Program-made: the position numbers and the translations under genes
NCBI GenBank assembly: GCA_965153455.1
Contig: OZ234502.1
Location: 4,009,267-4,073,266, forward strand
Direction: 5' to 3'
Length of the DNA: 64,000 nucleotides
Origin: Sphagnum compactum
Lineage: Eukaryota; Bryophyta; Sphagnopsida; Sphagnales
The notes under the pieces: generated by a model
Databases searched by the model: none
Seen by the model: only the letters and a program-made list of their open reading frames with translations
Told to the model about the DNA's origin: nothing
In this document: in pieces, positions 56,170 to 64,000 of the stretch
How positions within the stretch are numbered: position 1 is the first letter of the stretch
Layout of the letters: each line of letters opens with the position of its first letter

Positions 56170-58250
56170 ATGAGTTTTACAAGGATTGTTTTGCCATTAG
56201 TTTGAAGGAGTTGGGTTCATTTAAGGGCTTTGAAATTTGAATTGAATTGGCCAAATATACACCAATATTTTAATGGCCCTATAGATATAAAGACATGGAG
56301 ATATTTGATTCAATCATTAACCTAAGAGTTGTTGGAAGTTGGACAAGTAGAGTTTTTTGTATGAGGGTATGCTTCAACTATCATGATGCCTACATAAAAT
56401 GATGTGTTTGACAATTGGATTGAAAGATGAATGTATGGGATTACTAACTTGTGAACCATTAAACCAAGTTCAACAAATATGCCACGTTAACACCATAGGA
56501 GACTTTTGATGCCATAAGGCATGCTTAGATTTGACATCAAGCTATCGTTAACAACTCACCAAGGATGTGGACAATTTTTTTTATTATAGGGAATTAATGA
56601 ACATGGAAATGATTTTTTATATCAATGGTAGTTTCTACCCTTTTGATTGAAAAATGCCTTAGTAGAATTCCAAAGAATCGTGGACAAGATTCTAGCAATT
56701 GGATTTTACTCAATCTTACATAAATGATATCATCATCTTTAGTGCTAGAATGGAAGAGCATGAAAAATACCTCCAAAAGGTGTTTGAACATCCAACAACC
56801 CATGGATTAAGTTGTATTTAAGAAAAGGCAAGTTCTTTTATGACTATATTGAATATTTGGGCCACATGATGTGGAGGACTAACAACTCAATAGACAAAGG
56901 TGGATGGTATCACATGTATCCCACATCTCACATATGTTAGCCAAGTTTGAGCTTTCATGGGATTAACAAACTATTACTAGAAAGGTTTGTCAAAGGATTT
57001 AATGTCATTTCCATGATTTTCACCAAGCTCACAAATATGAATCAAACATGGCAATGGGAAGATGAACATAAGCAATTCTTTCCAAGAACTTAAAATTATA
57101 ATTAACTTCACCAATTTTGATGTTACCAATTATAGGGAGGCCATCATAATTGCATATAGATTGGAGGATGTTGGATCTTGGAGCAAAGCTCACATACATG
57201 GATAATGAGGGAATAGAATAAATGTAGTTGAATATGCTAGCCACCAACAATATGTTGAATCAAAGTACAACTCTTATGAAAGGGAATGTCTTGATGCAAT
57301 ATGGGTTATAGGAACATGGACAAGTTAGGATTGTTCCTCATCCAAACCCAACATGTAGGGTTAGTGCGGCGTGTGTAGGAGGAACTAGATCATTTTGGTG
57401 TACAACATGCCCATATTTTATTGCAAGGGGAGTATTGGTGGCAAGGAATGCACACAAAGGCGCCACAATTCGTGGCTAGATGCATGCGATGGTAGGGTGT
57501 GCATTTCTTTCAATGCCAATACTCCATAATTGCATCCTCTTTAGATCATGGGATTGGGTTATTGATGCAATTTAAACTTTGTAGTGTCATTACACTTGAC
57601 AATGTGATGTGCAATTGAAATGTGCAAATGATGGTGGAACATTTCTCCAAATGGATTGAACTAGCACCATTTTAAGAAAAATCCAATGGAATGATCATTT
57701 ATACGATTTTTAACCAAAGTGTTGAATTAGTTTGGGGCATTAACAACGTGTGTACTAATCAAGGCATAGAATTTTTGGGATCATTTTAGACTTTTTGTGT
57801 GCAAGTCTTGATAGACCCCAGTATCACATCATGTCATCATCTAGAGGAAAACAATTTGGTAGAAAAAAAATGTGCAAACGATCAAAAAAGATTTGTGGAA
57901 ATATGGTTTGTAGAGGGGACATTTAGATGATTGGGACCTTCATTACCTTGGTTAGCCATGGGGTATATGTTTAGTAAGCATGCATCCTTTGCTTCTTTTT
58001 CACCATATGTTATCCTCTTTAACCAAAAGCTAGATTTTTCAACATCAATATGTAATGAGCCAAGACAATCTTCAATCTCAATGATCCAACCATGTGGACG
58101 TGTGCATGTGATAAAAAACAAAGATTTTCAAGAAATTCATGCTTGGATGATTTTTGAGAAACTTGCTTTTACTCAACACAATGGCACATTGAGTGTTGAA
58201 GATTATGATGTAGATGTTAAAAACATAGATAATGGTGTGGGGTAAATAGT
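56170..58250 (+). mobile_element. Decayed Ty3/gypsy pol on the plus strand
   Basis: Readable in pieces across frames: RT at 56640-56860 (LKNALVEFQRIVDKIL-like, then SYINDIIIFSARMEEHEKYL), RNase H near 57200-57310 (VEYASHQQYVESKYNSYERE), integrase from 57380 (GEYWWQGMHTKAPQFVARCM) with MVEHFSKWIELAPF and NQGIEFLGSF, and the C-terminal LPWLAMGYMFSKHASFASFS near 57945-58000. Full of stops and frameshifts. Opposite orientation to the gypsy at 36.8-53.2 kb. The integrase tail resembles that element, but no PHD cluster or methyltransferase is visible here. Confidence 0.72.
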
Positions 58251-58310
58251 AGAAACAATGTGGTAGATAAGTGTTGCAAGCAATCAAAGACAAAGGTAGA
58301 TTTGAGAGGG

Positions 58311-58604
58311 CTTGGTGACGGCTAGGATTAGGGCTTGGTGACGGCTAGGGTTAGGGTTTGGCGGCGGCTAGGATTAGGGCTTGGTGACGGCTAGGGTTAG
58401 GGTTTGGTGGCGGCTAGGTTAGGGTTAAGTGGCGGCTACTTTAGGGTTAGTAGATAGTATATAAGGGTTTGGTTTTGAGGAGTCTTTCATTCTCTCTTTT
58501 ATGGTTTTTGAGTGCACATAAAAGCTTCAAGCCTTGTTAGATATTACAAGCCATAGTTATATGATTGTAACATTTGAAGCATATAACCTTTGTAATTTCC
58601 AATA
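58311..58604 (+). repeat. Truncated 5' LTR of copia D, plus orientation
   Basis: Matches the 3' two thirds of the copia LTR in the forward sense: GGTTAGGG/GGCGGC mosaic, AGTATATAAGG, GAGTGCACATA, ending TTTCCAATA. About 75 bp before the end are missing compared with the solo LTR at 59186-59693. The LTR start is absent. Confidence 0.82.
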
Positions 58605-58618
58605 GGTTATGGGCCCAC
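58605..58618 (+). promoter_or_regulatory. Primer-binding site of copia D (initiator tRNA-Met anticodon arm)
   Basis: GGTTATGGGCCCAC immediately after the LTR end, identical to the site of copia A. Confidence 0.8.
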
Positions 58619-58852
58619 ACATGCGAGTTACATGATTAGAGGTTTGATTGCTTGTGTGCATTGAGAGAGATCTTGAGGGTTTGTGTGTGTTAGATTTGCA
58701 AGTTTGCACTTTTGAGGGATTTGGAGGCGCTTTTAGAGCCTTGGAGGAGTTTTGAAGAGCTTTGGAGGAGCTTTGAGATTTTGGAGACCATTTGGAGTTT
58801 AGAGGTGCACAAGTGCTTGATTGGTGCTCTTTGGAGGTATTTGGAAGCATTG
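58619..58852 (+). other. Leader of copia D, cut by copia C
   Basis: Follows the primer site. It is rich in TTTGGAGGAGCTTTGAAGAG-like repeats and is unlike the leader of A, so D is a related subfamily. It ends where the LTR of C begins at 58853. Confidence 0.6.
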
Positions 58853-59185
58853 TATTGGAAACAACTTGAATACAAGCAAGAAATGAAAGCTTCAAGGTTC
58901 ATGAAATGGAACAATTGTATTAACTAACAAGACGATTACAAAGGTTGTATGCTTCAAATGCTACAATCACAAAACTATGGCTTGCAACAACTAACAAAGC
59001 TTGAAGGTTCTATGTGCACTCAAAAACCATGAAAGGAGAGAATGAAAGACAACTCAAAACCACTCCATTATATACTATCTCCCAACCCTAAAGTAGCCGC
59101 CACTTAACCCTAACCTAGCCGCTGCCAAACCCTAACCCTAGCCGCCGCCTAACCCTAGCCGCCACCAAACCCTAACCTTAGTCGC
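58853..59185 (-). repeat. 3' LTR of copia C, left piece
   Basis: TATTGGAAACAACTTG to CCTTAGTCGC; continues at 59699 after the inserted solo LTR. Confidence 0.9.
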
Positions 59186-59693
59186 TGTTAGAAATATTAT
59201 TCGTTTCTAATTCCCAATGTGGATGAATGTGTTAAACATTCATCAAAAGAATGAATAGTATTCACATCCTTGTAGTAGTTAGGTTAGGGTTTAGAAGTGG
59301 AGACTACTTAGGGTTTGGCGGCGGCTAGGGTTAGGGTTTGGTGGCGGCTAGGGTTAGGCGCCGACTAGGGTTAGGGTTTGGTGGCGGCTAGGGTTAGGCG
59401 GCGGCTAGGGTTAGGGTTTGGCGACGGCTAGGTTAGGGTTAAGTGGCGGCTACTTTAGGGTTGGGAGATAGTATATAATGGAGTGGTTTTGAATTGTCTT
59501 TCATTTTTTCCTTTCATGGTTTTTGAGTGCACATAGAACCTTCAACCTTTGTTAGTTGTTGCAAGGCATAGTTTTGTGATTGTAGCAATTGAAGCATACA
59601 ACCTTTGTAATCTTCTTGTTAGTTAATATAATTGTTCCATTTCATGAACCTTGAAGCTTTCATTTCTTGCTTGTATTCAAGTTGTTTCCAATA
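59186..59693 (+). mobile_element. Solo copia LTR (508 bp) inserted inside the LTR of C, opposite orientation
   Basis: TGTTAGAAATATTATTC ... TTGTTTCCAATA, complete termini, flanked by GTCGC at 59181-59185 and 59694-59698. It carries its own TATA box (59472-59478). It arises by recombination between the two LTRs of a full element after insertion. Confidence 0.93.
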
Positions 59694-59873
59694 GTCGCCG
59701 CCTAACCCTAGCCACCACCAAACCCTAACCCTAGCCGCCGCCAAACCCTAAGTAGTCTCCACTTCTAAACCCTAACCTAACTACTACAAGGATGTGAATA
59801 CTATTCATCCTTTTGATGAATGTTTAACACATTCATCCACATTGGGAATTAGAAACGAATAGTATTTCTAACA
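59694..59873 (-). repeat. 3' LTR of copia C, right piece
   Basis: Starts with the second GTCGC target copy and ends TATTTCTAACA next to the polypurine tract. Confidence 0.9.
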
Positions 59874-60117
59874 CTCCCACTTTATGAAGTTTCTAATCCG
59901 AACATATTTATCAACTTATGATGTCGTTCTTTTGATAATGCCTTAGTAAGGACATCCGTCACCATGTGTTCGGTTGGACAATATTCAAATCGAACTTCTC
60001 CATTTTCAACTCATTCTCGAACAAAATGATGTTGTACATCAATGTGTTTTGTTCGTGCATGGTGAGTGGGATTTTTGGTCAATGATATCGCACCTTGATT
60101 GTCGCATCGAATCACCA

Positions 60118-61197
60118 TCATTTTTTTTTCTCCTCCATGTATCCTAAATCCATCATCAATTTTGTTATCCATATGGCTTCTTTTGTGGCTTGCGTGTTCG
60201 CCATGTATTCGGCCTCCGTGGTGGACAATGCTATTGTAGGTTGTCGTTTGCTACTCCAAGAAATGGCTCCCCCTCCGATCATGAAAACAAACCCTGTGGT
60301 GGACCTCCTATTTTCAAGATCACCACCCCAATCCGCATTGCAATATCCAAGAACTTCCTTGGATGGTGTTGCACCAAATTCTAGTTTCATTTGCAATGTA
60401 CCTTGCAAATATCGAAAGATTCGTTTGACGGCCATCCAATGCTCCATGTTAGGGTTCGCCATGTGTTGACTCAACACGCTTATTGGGTATGCCAAGTCGG
60501 GTCGTGTGCACAACATGGCATACATCAAAGACCCAACCGCTTGTTGATATGGAAATCCCTTTGATTCATCATTTTCATTCACATTCCTTTGTAGCTTCAC
60601 CTTGGGATCCAATGGAACTCCAATGGGCTTACATTCCTCCATTCGAAAACGCTTCAATATTTCCTTGAGGTATTTGATTTGGTTGATGCGTAGGAGTCTT
60701 TCATCACGATTCCTTTCCACCTCCATCCCCAAAAAGAAATGCAACTCCCCGAGGTCCTTCATTTCAAACTTTTGACTCAATTCCTCTTTGATTTGCAAAA
60801 GTTTGTTTTCATCGTTGCACACCAAAATGAGGTCATCCACATAGACCACAATGAAAAACTTCACATCTCCCACTTGTGCAACGTACACGCTAGGATCGGC
60901 CTCACTCTTCATAAATTCAATGCTTTTGAGAAACGCATCTAACTTTTGATTCCATGCCCTTGGAGATTGTTTCAAACCATACAAGGACTTCTGAAGCTTA
61001 CACACGAAATGTTCACCTCCTTGGTGCACGAACCCTTGAGGTTGCTCCATGTAAATCTCCTCTTCAAGCTCGCCATTGAGAAATGCGATTTTCACGTCCA
61101 TTTGATGGATCTCCATGTCTTCCAAGGCCGCCAATGCAAGAATACAACGAATAGATGTAAATTTTGCGACGAGCGCAATGTTTTCGTTGTAATCCAT
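60118..61197 (-). pseudogene. Copia C reverse transcriptase and RNase H
   Basis: 359 codons: [48 protein letters not shown], then RNase [19 protein letters not shown] and [20 protein letters not shown]. Ends in a Lys run at 60118 caused by extra T residues (plus strand), which shifts the last part of RNase H. Confidence 0.9.
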
Positions 61198-62918
61198 GTG
61201 TTGTTTGTCATGAGGGAATCATATTCTTCTCGCATCACACACTCCCACTCCTTGGAATTTTCACATGTCAATGCTTCTTCAATATTTTGGGGCTCCTCCA
61301 AAAATGCAACGATGGCGCGCTCCACCTCTTTGGTAGCAATCCACCAATCCCGAGGCCATTCCTTTCGTTGCCTTTGAGGTCTTTCCCTCGGAATATCTTG
61401 TGAAGGTTCACAAGATGGGTTATCATTGGAAACAACAAATTCCTCTTCCGATGAAGAACTTGGTGTGGATTCACTTTGCACACCTTCCATTCTTGTTTCA
61501 CTCAAAGGTCTATCTTGACTAAAGGCCAATGGTTCTTCTCCCTCAACTTCTTCATGCACAACTACATTTTCTTCTTTCTCAAGATGAGGTACACCTCCTA
61601 TTTCCTTTGACCCTTCAATGAACACAACATCTCTACTTTTGATGATTCTCTTGGTTTTCACACACATCAAGCGATACACTTTGGTGCCTTCGTAATATCC
61701 TAAAAACACACAAGGCATGGACTTGGACTCTAATTTGGTCCTCTTCTCATCGGGGACATGTGCAAAGGCTTTACAACCAAAAACTCTCAAATGAGACACA
61801 TCGGGTTTCCTACCACTCCACGCTTCTTGAGGGGTCTTGGAATCAAGAGCCTTGGTTGGACATCGATTTTTGATGTACACCGCCGTGTTCACCGCTTCGC
61901 CCCAAAATTCAAGTTCCAACCCTTGTGCAAGAATCATGCTTCTTGCACATTCCATGATGGTTCTATTGGCACGTTCCGCAACACCGTTTTGTTGTGGGGA
62001 ATAGGGCGCACTTGTTTGTCGTTGAATTCCACATTCCGCAAGAAATGCGTCAAATTTCTTAGACACAAATTCTCCTCCGTTGTCGGAACGTAGCACTTTG
62101 ATTTTGTGACCAATTTCGTTCTCCACCAAGGCCTTGTATTGTTTGAACTTTTCAAACGCTTCTCCTTTGGCCTTCAAAAGATAGACATGAGTTTTCCTTG
62201 AGAAATCGTTAATGAAAGTGAGAAAGTATCGCGCTCCACCATGCGATGTAGTCTTCATTGGCCCGCACACATCGGTGTGCACAATCTCCAAAAGTTGTGA
62301 AGCCCTCGTTGCTCCGTCCTTGGGAAATGATGTTCTTTGATGTTTTCCTTTGACGCATCCTTCACAAATGTGATGCAACGGCACTTCTTTCAAATTCATG
62401 CCATCCACCATGGCATCTAACTCCTTAAGGCTTGCCATGTTGAGATGGCCAAGTCTTTCATGCCAAAGCATCGCACTTTCCTCCAAAGAATTTGCAATGT
62501 GTGCCATGTCCCTACGCACCTTCACATTAAGAAGGTACAAGTTCTTGTCCCTTCGTGCTTGCGCCACAACAACTCCTCGAGCATCGTTGACCTTGCAACC
62601 ATCCTTGTCAAACTCCACATTGAAACCTTCCGAAATGAGTTTGCTCACCGAAATGAGATTATTCTTCATTTTTGGAACATGAAGAACTTGGTTGATGGTT
62701 GTGTGTGTCAATTTGCCTCCCACTTGCATTGTGGCTTTGATGCTCCCCTTGCCAATGGCCTCCAAAACGGTGTCATCACCCATGAACACCCTCCTTGGGG
62801 AAATGCGCTCGTACGTGGTAAACCATCCTTGTTCGAATGTCATGTGTTGCGTTGCACCCGAATCGACAATCCAATCATACGTGGTATGATCATTGGCACT
62901 CAATGCCGCAACAAACAT
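61092..62918 (-). pseudogene. Copia C protease and integrase
   Basis: 608 codons: [95 protein letters not shown]. The C-terminus runs into the wrong frame after the 139-bp deletion at about 61192. Confidence 0.9.
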
Positions 62919-63115
62919 TCGCTCGTGATCTTCACAAGCTTAATTAATTTTTTCTTTTTCATCATTTTTCTTCTTCAAACAATTTCTCACAAAATGTCTG
63001 GGTTTCTTACAATAGAAGTAAAGCTTCTCGTTTGACTTGTGAGTTTTGTTCACTAATGCGGTAGTCTCGGAACTCTCACATTCTTTTCTTTTGGACACTT
63101 CGTGAAGTAACCTTG

Positions 63116-63657
63116 CTACAATGAATTGAGGTCTACATGTTTTGTGGACATAGACTCCAAGCTTGTGACTAAGTTATCAAAGGATGGAGGAAGGCTCATG
63201 AGGAGTACCATGTAAACATCTTGATCCGTAATGTTCACCTCGATAGAACGTAGTTGGTCCGCAAGGGCTTTCACTGTGTTGATGTGCACAAGCATGTCAT
63301 CTCCTTCTTGCATTTTGATGGTGAAGAATCTCCTTCGAAGGAACAACTTGTTGCCAATGGTCTTAGTTTCATGCACACCACAAAGAGCCTCCCACGCACT
63401 TCTCACATTGTCACAATATTGAATGTGTGCAAGTTGGGCATCCGTGATATGTTCACAAAGCAATGCAAAAGCCTTGGTCTCTTTTTCATTGTAATCGGCC
63501 CTTGCAACTTCTTCACTCGGCAAGGTGGCACTCCCATCAACAAATTTCCAAAGCCCATGTTTGGAAAGCATCATGCGCATTTTGAACTTCCAAAGGTGAA
63601 AGTTGCCACCATCAAACTTCTCCATGACTTTCAAGGACTCCATTTGAAAAGAAGACA
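63116..63657 (-). pseudogene. Copia C gag, N-terminal part
   Basis: MSSFQMESLKVMEKFDGGNF at 63657, with the Trp codon that is TAG in A still intact. Runs to VLLMSLPPSFDNLVTSLES and then shifts frame at about 63128. The zinc knuckle lies in the next frame near 63000, with one Cys changed to Tyr (FYCKK reads FYYKK). Confidence 0.88.
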
Positions 63658-64000
63658 TTTTGAACACAAATGCTACAACAAACACTCTCAAATTTGAAAG
63701 TTGAAGTTTTCAACAACTAAAAGAACTCTCTTCCAAACACTTTCACTTTGAAACTTGATACTTTAAAAACCAAGTTTTTCACACTTGAAAAACTTACAAC
63801 ACCTTGAAGAAATCTCTTCCACACCTCCCACTCACTTGGAAAGACTATTACTCTCTTTGCGACCTTGCAAACTAAAAGCCTTCCCTCAAAAGGATTCTCC
63901 CTTTCTATGTTGTACAAGCAAACACTTTCAAAAACTTAAAAAACAAGTTTTCCTAAAACCTTTACAAGAAACTTGAAAAAACTTCTCTTACACCTCAAAC

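Larger units (their letters stand above)
58853..64000 (-). mobile_element. Ty1/copia element C, 3' LTR to gag; 5' LTR beyond window
   Basis: Very similar to A along its whole length. 3' LTR 58853-59873 (split by a solo LTR), polypurine tract at 59874, RNase H/RT 60118-61197, integrase/protease 61092-62918, gag to 63657, leader to the window end. Lesions: a 139-bp deletion in the early RT region flanked by TCCA, a TAA at 62941 (Gln position) and a one-base loss near 63128. Non-autonomous. Confidence 0.93.

Noticed and set aside
58557-58895. Ser/Lys-rich minus-strand ORFs
   Set aside because: Produced by the repetitive leader of copia D; no family, and the plus strand is clearly LTR, primer site and leader.

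Overview
The window is nuclear DNA from a land plant. The supporting evidence is spliceosomal introns with GT..AG borders, a plant-type protein phosphatase inhibitor-2, an organelle-targeted arginyl-tRNA synthetase, fragments of an extra-large G protein and of COP9 signalosome subunit 6, TTTAGGG-type telomere-like motifs, and nested Ty1/copia and Ty3/gypsy retrotransposons. Introns are short (about 100-900 bp). A cytosine-methyltransferase-bearing gypsy element makes a non-flowering lineage attractive, but the sequence alone does not settle the species.

Layout. 1-1.0 kb: last three exons of an alpha-glucan phosphorylase gene that begins left of the window. 1.4-9.1 kb: a series of partial or damaged gene pieces: an extra-large G-protein fragment, two small unassigned ORFs, an antisense WD40 pseudogene with two in-frame stops, a Gly/His/Trp-rich ORF, and three exons of COP9 signalosome subunit 6. 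This block is followed on the right by a CACTA-type transposon end at 10.72 kb. 10.7-18.9 kb: AT-rich, mostly noncoding, with one orphan 147-residue ORF and transposon debris. 19.5-21.9 kb: complete four-exon inhibitor-2 gene on the minus strand (214 aa). 25.76-32.2 kb: complete 17-exon arginyl-tRNA synthetase gene on the plus strand (673 aa with transit peptide).

36.7-53.2 kb is a nest of retrotransposons, all read on the minus strand. The outer layer is a decayed Ty3/gypsy element whose order is gag (two zinc knuckles), aspartic protease, DNA cytosine methyltransferase, reverse transcriptase, RNase H, integrase and a C-terminal PHD-type zinc finger. A copia element (B) lies inside the methyltransferase domain. 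A deletion removed the 5' end of B together with the catalytic half of the methyltransferase. A younger, LTR-complete copia element (A, 41341-46909) then inserted into the RNase H region of B, leaving a 5-bp target duplication.

53.2-64 kb: a GC-rich simple region, about three copies of a 190-bp tandem repeat, a very decayed plus-strand gypsy pol, an LTR-plus-primer-site fragment of another copia copy (D), and a third copia element (C) whose 3' LTR is itself split by an inverted solo LTR. C runs off the right edge. These copia elements appear to prime from the anticodon arm of initiator tRNA-Met, and their LTRs carry a telomere-like/GCC mosaic minisatellite.

Only two genes look complete and functional: inhibitor-2 and ArgRS. 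The most interesting feature is the gypsy element that encoded both a DNA methyltransferase and a putative chromatin reader.
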